This document shows, piece after piece, positions 40,308-49,207 of a stretch of 64,000 nt of DNA. The notes under the pieces are model-generated. The model did no database searches. It had not been told where the DNA came from and was given only the letters and a program-made list of their open reading frames with translations. A program made the position numbers and the translations under genes. Positions within the stretch are counted from its first letter, which is position 1. The number at the start of each line of letters is the position of its first letter. Source of the DNA: Anaerolineaceae bacterium UBA5404 (GTDB taxonomy: Bacteria; Chloroflexota; Anaerolineae; Anaerolineales; Anaerolineaceae); contig DHNY01000009.1 of assembly GCA_002409625.1 (NCBI GenBank), positions 54,488 to 118,487 of the forward strand. The letters run 5' to 3'.

Positions 40308-40415
40308 AATTGACTCCTTCGGTAAAAACCTAACCCATAAGATGCAAGTACCGTGCCTGTTTCAAGAATTCATCTTTATTAATAGAACCATTTGGGTTAA
40401 ACTATCAACATACAC

Positions 40416-40421
40416 TATAAA
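40416..40421 (+). promoter_or_regulatory. -10 box of the GT39-like gene
   Basis: TATAAA, 14 nt before the ATG at 40436, giving a very short leader. Confidence 0.35.
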
Positions 40422-40435
40422 ATGCTGAGAGACTT

Positions 40436-42043
40436 ATGGGTGGGTCAAAGCTTAATCGACATTTCAACTTGAAAAACGCAATCTTTGTATTGCTTATTTT
40501 CGTCCTTTCTCTTTCTGTTCGCCTGATTGGCATTGATTACGGAAAACCTTTGCGTGTTCATCCTGATGAGAAAAACGTTGTTCATTCTGCATTGTATTAT
40601 TCCCCGACCCAGGATTTAAGTCAGGTTACCTTAAACCGCCCCGCCCAGGTGCAAACACTCCTTAGCTCAATAACCATGCGACTATACAGTATGTTGGTTT
40701 TTAAGACGAATATTTGGCACGTATTCCACCTCAATAACTTTACTTTCACCGTGGTCAGTCGTCTGATTGTTGCCGTTTTGGGTTCCCTCATCCCCTTGTT
40801 GGCATATTTTATTGGCAAAGAATTCGAGCCCGACTTCTCCAAACTTGCTGCCATCCTTTTTGCCTTTTTTCCTTCTTTTGTTTTGCATTCTCATTACGCC
40901 ACACCAGACATCCCACTCACTTTATGGCTTATGGCTGTTATGCTTTTTTCTATCCGCTACGCTAAAGGACAAAAAGAACACAACATCTGGTTGGCTGTTT
41001 TCTTTTGTGCAATGAGCACCGCGGATAAATATCCGGGCATAATCACCTTGTTTATGGTTGCATTAGCTGTGTTTTTGCGTTTCCTCACCAAAGCGAAAGA
41101 AGATGGTAAGTTTAATGTTTCAGGATTTGTGCTTAAAGGGCTTCTCATTTTCTTTGTGTTTATTGCTTTTCTGTTTGTTGTCTCGCCGTTGCTCTTCTTT
41201 AGAGTTAAGGACGTCATCCAGGCCCTCATTTTTGAAGCAACCGGTGGCCACTTAGGTCGCGAAGGGCTCAACTACCCTAGGCGTTTACTAAAATACCTGG
41301 AATATTATGTGATCAATGCTGGATTATTGATAAGTGGCTTCACACTTTTTGGCATCGTCCAAATAATCAAAAGGAAACAAAAAGCCGCATGGATATTCAG
41401 TTTTAGTGGATTGTTCCTTCTTTGCATCGCGGTTATAAGCTTTCATCATGAACGTTGGGCTTTGCCTGTTTATGTAGCCTTGCTTATATGTGCCGCATAC
41501 GGGATGCAATCTTTGTTGGAACTTGTTAAAACGCCTGTGCCTGCCCTCCGTTTTTCTCAGGTTCTGGTAGCAAGCAGCCTGATACTGCTCATCATTGCCG
41601 GCGTCAGCCAATCCCTCTGGCTAAACCTGCGCGACACACGCCTTTCTGCCCATCACTACCTTGAGAGCAATCAAATCAGAGAGAACCAATGTTATTATGA
41701 TGATTACACACCTTTTGCGCCAAACTTTTTCCCCATTCATTCAAGCCAGGAACTATCGCGCAAAAATGAGATGGACTATGCCATTTTTAGTTCCTATTAC
41801 TACCAAAGGTTTGAGCATCTTGATGAAAATGAGCACGAAGAATTAGGCTTTTTGCGTAAACATCAGCGTGAAAGCAAGCTCATATGGTCAGTAAGTGCAG
41901 AGAAAAAACCAAACACCCTCGCTGCTCAATACCGCCTGCTCAAATACTATTTAAAATCTGAAGTTTTAAAGAAAACGGTCCCGCGCATTTACACAGGACC
42001 TGATCTTTTTATCTATCAAAGCAACCCACAAATCAAGCGCTAA
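40436..42043 (+). CDS. GT39-like dolichyl/polyprenyl-phosphate-mannose-type glycosyltransferase
   Basis: An integral membrane GT-C glycosyltransferase that would move a sugar from a polyprenyl phosphate to a protein or lipid outside the membrane. The 535-aa protein has about ten to eleven hydrophobic helices in the first 400 residues and a soluble C-terminal part. The first external loop holds the acidic pair Asp44-Glu45 in RVHPDEKN, the catalytic position of GT39/PMT enzymes. Helix-loop segments such as HYATPDIPLTLWL also fit the family. Sugar and acceptor are unknown. It ends 3 nt before the convergent beta-glucosidase gene with no terminator between. Confidence 0.8.
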   Translation: MGGSKLNRHFNLKNAIFVLLIFVLSLSVRLIGIDYGKPLRVHPDEKNVVHSALYYSPTQDLSQVTLNRPAQVQTLLSSITMRLYSMLVFKTNIWHVFHLNNFTFTVVSRLIVAVLGSLIPLLAYFIGKEFEPDFSKLAAILFAFFPSFVLHSHYATPDIPLTLWLMAVMLFSIRYAKGQKEHNIWLAVFFCAMSTADKYPGIITLFMVALAVFLRFLTKAKEDGKFNVSGFVLKGLLIFFVFIAFLFVVSPLLFFRVKDVIQALIFEATGGHLGREGLNYPRRLLKYLEYYVINAGLLISGFTLFGIVQIIKRKQKAAWIFSFSGLFLLCIAVISFHHERWALPVYVALLICAAYGMQSLLELVKTPVPALRFSQVLVASSLILLIIAGVSQSLWLNLRDTRLSAHHYLESNQIRENQCYYDDYTPFAPNFFPIHSSQELSRKNEMDYAIFSSYYYQRFEHLDENEHEELGFLRKHQRESKLIWSVSAEKKPNTLAAQYRLLKYYLKSEVLKKTVPRIYTGPDLFIYQSNPQIKR

Positions 42044-42046
42044 GCA

Positions 42047-43387
42047 CTAAAGGCTCAGTTCAGCCTTTCCAAAAACATGTTCATAAAGCTCTGGCGCAAA
42101 GGCTTCAATCGCATCTGAGCTCAGTGTATTGGTGCGGCAAATCTCGGCATACAGCTTACCACTATCTCTTAGACTGCGTTGTTGGGAGTTTAGATCAAGC
42201 TCCCATAAGCCAAAGGGTCTTTCCCAACCCAGGTTCCACTCAAAATTATCCACTAAACTCCAATAAAAATAACCTTTGATTGGGATATTGTGATTCACTT
42301 CACGCCACATTGCCAGGATATGGTCCACCAAATACTTACGCTTGAAGGCGTCTTTGCTGTCATCCGTGCCATTCTCAGTGATGTAAATCGGCAAGCCAAA
42401 GGAATTTGCCCAGCGAATGCATTCACGAAAACCTTCCGGATCATTTGCCACAAATCCACTGTCAGAAAGTTCCGCATCTTTTGGATAAGCGTAGTTAGCA
42501 TACATACTGCCCGGCTTGAATAAGTCAAATGCTATTTCTTCACGCGCATAATAGTTAATGCCAAAGAAATCCTGAGTGCCTTTCGCCTGAGGAATATCTT
42601 CCTTATGGATTTGCGCGTCAAAGCGACCTGTGCGCAAAGTCTCAGCAAAAGCATGGTTAAAGGCAGTGTTATAGAGCTTTGCGACACGCTTGGTTAAAAA
42701 GCCATTATTCGCGGGCATAAAGCCACGCCAATGATGGGCAATACCAACCCGCGCCTCAGCCTGAAGCTCATGAATAAGCTCATAGGCTTTGGCGTGCGCC
42801 TTGACCATGTTGGTAAGCACCTTTATTGCCGCCTTAATATCATTCTTACCGGGTGGAAAGCCATCGCCAAGATAACCGCCATTCATGAAGACATTGGGTT
42901 CATTGATGGTCACCCAAAAATCACAATGCGCTTTGAGGGCATCCACCGTTTTACGCGTATACTCGGCAAAAAGAGCCACCACTTCATCATTTTCCCATCC
43001 ACCCATCTCTGCCAACCAAATCGGGTTGGTAAAATGATGCAGGGTCACCATGGGCACCATGCCACGCTCTTTCAAGCCCATCAGCATTTGGCGATAGCGA
43101 TCAAGCGCGGCTTCATCCCAACGATCCAACTCGGGCTGTACGCGTGACCATTCAATGGAGATACGTTGTGCGTTCTGGAAGCCATCTTTCGCGCGGTCAA
43201 AATCCTCACGCCACCTTCCAGCCCACCATTCACAAGCTTTGCCACTGCGGTCTCCATTTAAAATGCGCCCGGGTTCTTGCTCCCAAGCCCACCAGTCATT
43301 GTGAATATTATTCCCTTCAACCTGATGGGAAGATGTTGCACATCCCCAAAGAAAACCTGCTGGAAAAGTAAAAGACGCTCGAATCAT
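42047..43387 (-). CDS. Beta-glucosidase, glycoside hydrolase family 1
   Basis: Hydrolyses beta-linked glucosides or related disaccharides with retention. The 446-aa (beta/alpha)8 enzyme has the acid/base Glu163 in INEPN and nucleophile Glu338 in YITENG. It also has the family features FLWGCATSSHQVEG, WSRVQPE, DFFGINYY and GYFYWSLVDNFEW. No signal peptide is visible, so it should act in the cytoplasm on imported sugars. Promoter and AGGAGTG ribosome binding site lie in the 52-bp gap after the last gene of the phage-like cassette, which is read in the same direction and might also read through. Confidence 0.95.
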   Translation of the reverse strand: MIRASFTFPAGFLWGCATSSHQVEGNNIHNDWWAWEQEPGRILNGDRSGKACEWWAGRWREDFDRAKDGFQNAQRISIEWSRVQPELDRWDEAALDRYRQMLMGLKERGMVPMVTLHHFTNPIWLAEMGGWENDEVVALFAEYTRKTVDALKAHCDFWVTINEPNVFMNGGYLGDGFPPGKNDIKAAIKVLTNMVKAHAKAYELIHELQAEARVGIAHHWRGFMPANNGFLTKRVAKLYNTAFNHAFAETLRTGRFDAQIHKEDIPQAKGTQDFFGINYYAREEIAFDLFKPGSMYANYAYPKDAELSDSGFVANDPEGFRECIRWANSFGLPIYITENGTDDSKDAFKRKYLVDHILAMWREVNHNIPIKGYFYWSLVDNFEWNLGWERPFGLWELDLNSQQRSLRDSGKLYAEICRTNTLSSDAIEAFAPELYEHVFGKAELSL

Positions 43388-43414
43388 GCTGCACTCCTAT
43401 TGGATGATGGCTTC

Positions 43415-43420
43415 ATTATA
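43415..43420 (-). promoter_or_regulatory. -10 box of the beta-glucosidase gene
   Basis: TATAAT on the minus strand, 27 nt upstream of the ATG at 43387, so the gene has a promoter independent of the phage-like operon. Confidence 0.45.
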
Positions 43421-43439
43421 TCAAAACCACCCTCCATAC

Positions 43440-44915
43440 CTAGAAACTTTTTAGCACAAAGCGCCCGCTTTCAACATCCAAGCGCGCGTTTTTGAGCAAA
43501 AAGTTCTGCCCTTGAAACCCTCCAACTCGCTTCCCGATAGCATCGTTGAGTGCTTTTAGCTTTTGTCCCATTCGGTCAATCAATTCGCCCTGATCATCCA
43601 TCCAATAAGCCAATTCTGACGATTGTGGCGCGCCGTAAATGCGCAAAAATCGATCCGCACTAAGGTCCATAAGCAAAATATTCCGGTTTACAGAGCCAAG
43701 CGCCAGGATGCTCTTCAAGGCTTTCAACAATGGCATTCCCGTTGTTGCGCTAACAGGCAATCGCAATCCAATCGTTGTTTCAAGCGCGAATCCATTGAGG
43801 ATATCCCCTGCCAATGCCAGCATCGCATTCAGTTCATCTTCTACCCGACTGAGCAAAGTAAGCTTAAACAAAGCGTCCGCTTCAGGTTGGCGTGGAACCC
43901 AGTCTTGTGCAAATGGTCTAAAAATCACCATTCGCCCATCCTCAAAGTGCAAGTTTTCATCCACTGCCATCAGATAATGGTTTTCGGCGTCCACGGCACC
44001 GGTGCGACTCAGCACAAACCAATAGCTGTTCCCGGCACGCAAGCTCACCTGCACGGGAAAAACGCCTCTTACCCAGGCATATGCCTCATTGCTCATTGCG
44101 GATGTGCCCATGCTACAAGATGCCAGATTGCCGCTGGCAGGCGAGCCGTTATTGTCCGCCCGGATGTCTACGCGCAGTTGATCCGATGGCGTGCCCTGCT
44201 TTCTCAAGCGCAAATCAATTGAACTCAGCAAAACACCTCGCTTTATCCTAAAAGATTGTGCCATTTGGGCTGTTTGCGAATCAGAACCCACAGCCTGCAT
44301 GCCATGTTGCATTGCCACATTGCCAACAACACCGCTTTCGCGTTGCCACACCCGCCAATCCAAACGATGAATCCAGCCCTTGCAACGCAATCTTATTGCC
44401 TCTTCAGCCTTTTTTGCCGATGGTGTCGCTTTAAGTGCCGGCATGCGCCACTGTTGCAATTCGATATCGCGCCAATGCTCGGCTTGCTCCAAAGTTAAAG
44501 CACCGCCTCTTAGCAAACGTTCCTTAACGCCATAAAGCGCCTGGCTTTCAAGGTCATCCGCCCAACTGGTTTGCATTCCAGAATCCAAGGCATTGCCTGC
44601 TTCCAAAGGCGCATAAGCAACCGCCACACGGTTTGCCATCCTTGCCAGGTCATAAGTGGTTTGCATACCGGGCAAGTTTTGGCTAAGCGCCTCCAACCAG
44701 CCCCACCAATGCAAACGCCCTAATGCGTCATAAATCTCAATCGGATTCCCTAAAAAGCCTTTCCAGTCTTCAAGGCTTAAAGAGCCTTTGGGTTCCAATT
44801 CAGCTTCATCACATCCACCTAAAGCAGTCCACGACATTGAACGCGGGCTTAGTCCCAACCAGCTTTCATAAATTGGCTTGCCTTCCCGGCTTAAAAGGCG
44901 CGCGATTAAACTCAT
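43440..44915 (-). CDS. Phage tail/baseplate-type protein with beta-sandwich insert
   Basis: 491 aa, last gene of the cassette. The N-terminal 130 residues (SLIARLLSREG, then GCDEAELEPKG, IYDALGRLHWWGWLEAL) resemble the start of siphovirus tail-hub (Gp37-like) proteins, where a short motif pairs an acidic stretch with a W-x-G-x turn. Residues about 230-325 (LRVDIRADNNGSPASG; AGNSYWFVLSRTG) resemble the choice-of-anchor-R or carbohydrate-binding jelly-roll found in surface proteins. The C-terminal part is helical. The role would be adsorption or baseplate. This is a resemblance by eye, not a confirmed family. It overlaps the previous gene by 4 bp. Confidence 0.5.
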   Translation of the reverse strand: MSLIARLLSREGKPIYESWLGLSPRSMSWTALGGCDEAELEPKGSLSLEDWKGFLGNPIEIYDALGRLHWWGWLEALSQNLPGMQTTYDLARMANRVAVAYAPLEAGNALDSGMQTSWADDLESQALYGVKERLLRGGALTLEQAEHWRDIELQQWRMPALKATPSAKKAEEAIRLRCKGWIHRLDWRVWQRESGVVGNVAMQHGMQAVGSDSQTAQMAQSFRIKRGVLLSSIDLRLRKQGTPSDQLRVDIRADNNGSPASGNLASCSMGTSAMSNEAYAWVRGVFPVQVSLRAGNSYWFVLSRTGAVDAENHYLMAVDENLHFEDGRMVIFRPFAQDWVPRQPEADALFKLTLLSRVEDELNAMLALAGDILNGFALETTIGLRLPVSATTGMPLLKALKSILALGSVNRNILLMDLSADRFLRIYGAPQSSELAYWMDDQGELIDRMGQKLKALNDAIGKRVGGFQGQNFLLKNARLDVESGRFVLKSF

Positions 44916-46255
44916 GGCAACTCCAATATCGGTCGGTACCAGGCTTTTACAATGAGCTTAAGGTCGATGGGACTTTTTCCAGCCAAATCGCTCATGAACA
45001 CATAAAACCTTTGCTCCACAGCCGGGAACAAAGCATGCCCTCTACCCAGGCTGAGGTGCGTTTTTAGCTCCTGTCCATTTTTCAAGCTCCAGCTCAAAGC
45101 GCGCCAAGTGTCATCAATCAAGGTTGACCTTGCTTCCAGTCCGGTCAACGAGTGAAAAGCACGAAAACATTTTTGAGGCATGAACAAAATATCATCCACA
45201 TCTAAGCTGGCGCTCAACCCGGATTGCATACCCTCCAGACTTAAGCTTAGCCCGGCTAAGGGCTTTAACCTGGGCAAATCCTCCATACTCAGGTTCATCG
45301 GTGAAAAAACTTGAGCACTTTTCCCAGTTTGCACAAGGCAGACCGGACTTTCATAAACCGTGAGCCCTTGTTGCTTCAAAAGCAGTCTCAAACGCAATCC
45401 ACTTTGCTGGGTTGGGTTATGTAGCCTAAGGATCGGACAAAACTTTGTGCCGGCTAACTTGCTCACCATCGTCGAAGTCAAGGTCCAGCTTGCCAGCGTT
45501 GCCCATCCTGAACCGCTCCAGGTATAGCGTTGAAATTGTCCATTTGAAGCCTGCGTATCGCTAATGCTCGCGCCACCAACGCCACTCTCGGCTTCGATGT
45601 TCATTGTGGGAATGCTCGCTGCCTCCATCACCACAAAGCTGCCAAGCTGAAAATCCCCAATCGAATTGCCACCATCCGGCACAAGAAACTCAAACCGCAT
45701 CGGGCAAGCCTGGTCTAATTGAAGACCAGATGGCAAAACGCTAAACCAATTATCATGCCCAATTTGCGCATCATCATGGTTGTATACAGTCAAACCGCAA
45801 GTATTTCCCGGACCGCCGGAATTAAAAATGTCCAAACGCCTTTCTTCGCCCACAAACTGTGCTTGCCTGCGAAGTTTTACACTCAGCACAAAAGAACCCA
45901 ACTCTTTGGATACAAGATGTCCTGGCATGAGTTCAAAGCGTGCGGTTAAAATAGGCGCGAACACAAAAGCATCCAAGGCGATGCTCCGCAAACGCACAAA
46001 AGCTCTTTCGGTGCTTCCCTCAAGCAAACAAGCTCGCAAAGCATGCCTCACTTGCCCAAGGATCACATTCATCTCAGCTGGCGTGCCCTTTATCCGAATG
46101 CGAATCTCTTCTTCACACAGGCCTTCATTGGCATTTTTTAGCTCATAATCCGCGCCGATAAAACCTGGCAGAAAGGGTCCTTCATCCAACTTAAACCAAA
46201 TTATTGACTCCGGCTGAGTGCCACTGCCTATCGCTAAACCAGCTAATTTCGCCAT
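44912..46255 (-). CDS. Phage-like structural protein, probably distal tail type
   Basis: 447 aa from the preferred ATG at 46255; another ATG at 46273 is possible. It is rich in beta structure and polar residues and has no signal peptide or catalytic motif. Residues 1-150 (IIWFKLDEGPFLPGF; RHALRACLLEGS; FELMPGHLVSKELGSFVLSVKLRR) recall distal-tail or measured-segment proteins that organise a ring. The middle has an Ig/jelly-roll-like domain (SGVGGASISDTQ). No specific family is recognised. It overlaps the upstream gene by 13 nt and the downstream gene by 4 bp, so it is made together with the putative baseplate protein. Confidence 0.45.
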   Translation of the reverse strand: MAKLAGLAIGSGTQPESIIWFKLDEGPFLPGFIGADYELKNANEGLCEEEIRIRIKGTPAEMNVILGQVRHALRACLLEGSTERAFVRLRSIALDAFVFAPILTARFELMPGHLVSKELGSFVLSVKLRRQAQFVGEERRLDIFNSGGPGNTCGLTVYNHDDAQIGHDNWFSVLPSGLQLDQACPMRFEFLVPDGGNSIGDFQLGSFVVMEAASIPTMNIEAESGVGGASISDTQASNGQFQRYTWSGSGWATLASWTLTSTMVSKLAGTKFCPILRLHNPTQQSGLRLRLLLKQQGLTVYESPVCLVQTGKSAQVFSPMNLSMEDLPRLKPLAGLSLSLEGMQSGLSASLDVDDILFMPQKCFRAFHSLTGLEARSTLIDDTWRALSWSLKNGQELKTHLSLGRGHALFPAVEQRFYVFMSDLAGKSPIDLKLIVKAWYRPILELP

Positions 46256-46671
46256 CGCAAACTTTCTTTCCATTCCCAACGCGAAAAGGGTAAATCGGCA
46301 CTTTCTTGCAAGGTATCCAGACGCAATCCTTCCAGCATCCAAACAAAACGCTCATCCAAATAGCCCGCCAAACTTTGCATCAGCGCCGGTTCGCCAGCCA
46401 TATTGGTGTAACTGCCAAGATGACTTTGCAAGAGAAAACGCATCAAATGAGCACCCGCACCAATCAACAAAGCAGGCTCAAAATCTGCCGGCAAAGTGTC
46501 GTTTACAGCGCCATATAATCCTTCAATCTCAAACTTTTCTCCAAAACTGCTGTTTATTCGCTCCAAAGCCAAACGCAAAGCTTCAATAATACTGTTCAAA
46601 GGCAAAGCGGCAGCACTTGGCTCTAAGTATTGGCGTTGCAGTCTGTTACAGAGCTCATCCAATCGTGTCAT
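46243..46671 (-). CDS. Small phage-like protein, possibly head-tail connector
   Basis: A 142-aa mostly helical protein without hydrophobic segments. Its size, helical character and place between capsid and tail-type genes fit a head-tail connector or adaptor, but no motif proves it. It starts inside the end of the 68-aa gene (17-nt overlap) with a GGAAAAAAAG ribosome binding site and overlaps the next gene by 13 nt. Confidence 0.4.
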   Translation of the reverse strand: MTRLDELCNRLQRQYLEPSAAALPLNSIIEALRLALERINSSFGEKFEIEGLYGAVNDTLPADFEPALLIGAGAHLMRFLLQSHLGSYTNMAGEPALMQSLAGYLDERFVWMLEGLRLDTLQESADLPFSRWEWKESLRWRN

Positions 46672-46861
46672 CTTTTTTTCCTTTCTGCTTAGCCTTGTTT
46701 TCCAACTTTTTTAGTGCTGCTTCACATCGCGCGGCTGAGTAAAAGCGTTTTTCACCGCTCCGGGCAATGACCACCAGGCTTTCATCCTGTTTCCATGACC
46801 ATGCCAGCGCGCCTTCGCCTGCCAATTGCTTTACCAGGGCTTTTAACTTTTTACTGTCCAT
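46655..46861 (-). CDS. Small basic phage-like protein, unknown
   Basis: 68 aa, strongly basic (many Lys in KLENKAKQKGKKD) with one predicted beta segment (LVVIARSGEKRFYSA) between two helices. The charge suggests nucleic-acid or capsid contact. It has a good AGAAGGAAG ribosome binding site and the same strand and spacing as the cassette, so it is probably real. No function is recognised. Confidence 0.5.
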   Translation of the reverse strand: MDSKKLKALVKQLAGEGALAWSWKQDESLVVIARSGEKRFYSAARCEAALKKLENKAKQKGKKDDTIG

Positions 46862-46956
46862 TCTTCCTTCTAAACCTTTCTTTTTTTAGGCTCCCCCAGA
46901 CTGGGGCAGTCTTGCTAACCCAATGCAAGACCACCCCAAATCTGTCTTCTAAAAGA

Positions 46957-47151
46957 CTATTTCAGCCCGCGCAAACCATCTTCCAGCGCGGTACCCAGAA
47001 TGTAACTGACCAAAATCGCCAGAATACCCGCAATCTGATCCGCATCCAGGGGAAAATCCGGCGCCCAGGTTTTGAGCACCAAAAAAACCAAGCCCACCAG
47101 GGTCGCCCAAAACTTGCGAGACCCAAGCAAATGTCGCCATTTTTCGTTCAT
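46957..47151 (-). CDS. Holin-like small membrane protein
   Basis: 64 aa with two hydrophobic segments (about 14-28 and 39-54) joined by a short acidic turn (WAPDFPLDADQ). The N-terminus is charged and the C-terminus ends DGLRGLK. This two-helix layout, with the GH25 lysozyme gene in the same operon, fits a holin, the membrane-pore protein that releases an endolysin. An AAGGAGATAGG ribosome binding site precedes it. A similar topology occurs in non-phage membrane peptides, so this is an inference from context. Confidence 0.6.
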   Translation of the reverse strand: MNEKWRHLLGSRKFWATLVGLVFLVLKTWAPDFPLDADQIAGILAILVSYILGTALEDGLRGLK

Positions 47152-47187
47152 CCTATCTCCTTACGCACTTCAAACCACAAACCACAA

Positions 47188-48621
47188 CTAAGCCACATTG
47201 GACTTGTAGACCGGTCGGTAATCATTCACCCACACCGCCAGGTAATGACGCACCTTAAGCCGATGTTCATCATTGCTAAACACGGAGGGTGAAAGCTCAT
47301 CACCTGCAATGAAAATTTCAGGCGCCAGCCCAAATCGTTCGCCAACAAAAATTGCCGGCGCAACGCGTGGGTCACATATCGCCGCCCAGTCATTGGCATC
47401 TGTCCACTCTGGCACCACAATGGGTACCGCGCTGCCTTTAAGCACATTGTCATAAAAATGGTCAGCCTCGCGCACAAAAGAGCCACTGCAAATTTCCAAT
47501 GCCGTCTTTTGCAAAGCACGTGGAACCAGCAAATACTTTGGATTGACCGCCATCTGCGGACCGGTGCCATACAGATCTGCGGCGTTCTTGATTAACATAG
47601 GCTGTTGATAGACCGCAGCACTGGCCAAATCCCAACTCGAGGCACTCAAGGCTGCCGTACCCAGGTTCATATGTCCGCCAGAATCATAGCTACCATTGTT
47701 GAACAAGGTTTTGCCGGATTTCATAACCGGTCCCATACCACCACTTTTAGTAAAAATCGCCGAGACCAAAGAAGAGATTTTGCGCAAACCAGCGGATGCC
47801 AATTCACGGGCATAGGCACGCAATTTTCGAGTCTCATCCCGATCAATCAGTTCAAGGGTCAATGGGATGTAGCCACCATATTTGGCAAAACTGGCTGTTT
47901 CTGGCGAATCACCCACCGCCAGCTCCGGATAATTTGCCCCTTCTGCAATCAGCGGCAAATCGCCCACCGTTCCCACCAAGGTGCCTGTAATTTCGTGCAA
48001 ACTATTGAAATGCTCTTGCACGGTAATCTGCTTCCACCAGTCATAACCTGCCCTGCCCAATTCATCCCAGGTGTTTGCCACCAGTTTGTTGAGACTGTTC
48101 TTGACCAAGCCACTAAAATCTGCCGTTATGGCAAGCTGTGTGCGATGCGGATAGTAGCCGCCATGCAAATCATGGTCGCCGGTAAGGGTCAGATAAAGCT
48201 CGCGGATTCCGCTCAAACGTGGCACGCGGACATTGCTTAACGAAGCGTCGCGGGGTGCGCCAAAAAGGTCATCCGTTGCGGCTTGCAGGCGCTCAACCGG
48301 TTCAAGCATGCCCTCCACTCTGGCATGTCCTTTCACCGAAGCACCGGCATCCAGTTCGCTCAAAAGACGTTGATGATCAGCAATAGCACTTTGCAGCTCC
48401 GCTGGCGCAAAACTACGCCCTTGAAATTGGCTGCGAATGCGGTTTTGTATGCTTGGCGGTAAACTGGTGTTTGCCAAAGAACTTTCCAGCAAAAATGCGC
48501 TCATCTCACGACGCATTTGGCGAATTTCAGAGAGCTGTGCATGTAAATCCTGGCTGGCATCTTCTTTAGACACCACTTCAGCCTCTGCATCAATAATGTT
48601 TTGATCTTGAATAAGATCCAT
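47188..48621 (-). CDS. Nested in-frame start: stand-alone capsid/scaffold chain
   Basis: The codon at 48621 is ATG and lies 5 nt after GGAGGAG (48633-48627 on this strand), a perfect Shine-Dalgarno sequence inside the protease-capsid gene. Translation from here gives 477 aa that begin exactly after the protease domain, at the start of the linker. Lambda C/Nu3 and similar phage genes use the same logic to make two products from one frame. This is a prediction from sequence, and the two forms may differ in amount. Confidence 0.7.
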   Translation of the reverse strand: MDLIQDQNIIDAEAEVVSKEDASQDLHAQLSEIRQMRREMSAFLLESSLANTSLPPSIQNRIRSQFQGRSFAPAELQSAIADHQRLLSELDAGASVKGHARVEGMLEPVERLQAATDDLFGAPRDASLSNVRVPRLSGIRELYLTLTGDHDLHGGYYPHRTQLAITADFSGLVKNSLNKLVANTWDELGRAGYDWWKQITVQEHFNSLHEITGTLVGTVGDLPLIAEGANYPELAVGDSPETASFAKYGGYIPLTLELIDRDETRKLRAYARELASAGLRKISSLVSAIFTKSGGMGPVMKSGKTLFNNGSYDSGGHMNLGTAALSASSWDLASAAVYQQPMLIKNAADLYGTGPQMAVNPKYLLVPRALQKTALEICSGSFVREADHFYDNVLKGSAVPIVVPEWTDANDWAAICDPRVAPAIFVGERFGLAPEIFIAGDELSPSVFSNDEHRLKVRHYLAVWVNDYRPVYKSNVA

Positions 48622-49125
48622 ATTTTCTCCTCCAGTTTTGATGGGTTTGATGCCCAATTGATTGAGCGCGCGCAAAAATATGCCACCTCGCGCTGGGTTG
48701 TAAACTAAATCCACCGAGAAGATACGCAAAATCTTCTCCACCTTTCCGTTCTGACCTCTAAAAAGCACATCAGCCGAAAAACCAACCTTTACCGCGGGCT
48801 CATTGCTGATCTCCAGCACCTGACGACCGATATCGCTTAGCACGTGTGCCGAAGGTCCAAAAGCCTGCAGCTCAGCGCGTACGCCTTTCGCGGCGCCATC
48901 CCAATTGGGTTTGCGCAAAACACCGGCAATATCACGCACCGACCGGGCTGCCAAATCATGATCCACGAAACAATTCACGCCTTCCCATAATGCCAGCGAC
49001 TCGCGCAGAACCTCCGCTGGGAATTCCCACCCGTTTGCAGAACCCGCGGTGATAGCCAGTATCTCAAAGCTATCTGGACCAATCGGGTTGACTTCCAATG
49101 ACAGGCGATGCCTGTGTTGTGTCAT
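47188..49125 (-). CDS. Prohead protease / major capsid protein fusion
   Basis: 645 aa. Residues 1-165 form a prohead protease (U35/S78 type): His56 in CFVDHD and Ser117 in VGFSADV are the catalytic pair, with SVDLVYNPA at the end as in the family. A helical linker (about 170-300) could be a scaffold or delta domain. Residues 300-645 look like an HK97-fold or Mu gpT-like major capsid protein (LYLTLTGDHDLHGGYY; TWDELGRAGYDWW; KYLLVPRALQKTALEI). An ATG at residue 169 follows a perfect GGAGGAG, so a separate 477-aa capsid chain is probably also made. An AAAGGAGTC ribosome binding site drives the full-length form. Confidence 0.75.
   Translation of the reverse strand: MTQHRHRLSLEVNPIGPDSFEILAITAGSANGWEFPAEVLRESLALWEGVNCFVDHDLAARSVRDIAGVLRKPNWDGAAKGVRAELQAFGPSAHVLSDIGRQVLEISNEPAVKVGFSADVLFRGQNGKVEKILRIFSVDLVYNPARGGIFLRALNQLGIKPIKTGGENMDLIQDQNIIDAEAEVVSKEDASQDLHAQLSEIRQMRREMSAFLLESSLANTSLPPSIQNRIRSQFQGRSFAPAELQSAIADHQRLLSELDAGASVKGHARVEGMLEPVERLQAATDDLFGAPRDASLSNVRVPRLSGIRELYLTLTGDHDLHGGYYPHRTQLAITADFSGLVKNSLNKLVANTWDELGRAGYDWWKQITVQEHFNSLHEITGTLVGTVGDLPLIAEGANYPELAVGDSPETASFAKYGGYIPLTLELIDRDETRKLRAYARELASAGLRKISSLVSAIFTKSGGMGPVMKSGKTLFNNGSYDSGGHMNLGTAALSASSWDLASAAVYQQPMLIKNAADLYGTGPQMAVNPKYLLVPRALQKTALEICSGSFVREADHFYDNVLKGSAVPIVVPEWTDANDWAAICDPRVAPAIFVGERFGLAPEIFIAGDELSPSVFSNDEHRLKVRHYLAVWVNDYRPVYKSNVA
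48627..48633 (-). promoter_or_regulatory. Internal Shine-Dalgarno for the nested capsid start
   Basis: GGAGGAG read on the minus strand, 5 nt before the ATG at 48621. It is encoded within the codons for Thr-Gly-Gly-Glu at the protease-linker junction. It is stronger than the ribosome binding sites of several other genes in the window. Confidence 0.7.
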
Positions 49126-49207
49126 AAGACTCCTTTCAAAAGCTTTTCAAAAACCTGGCAAGCGCCCCACACGCAAAGCCGCGGTTTTGTTCTTATCAAA
49201 TCCAATC

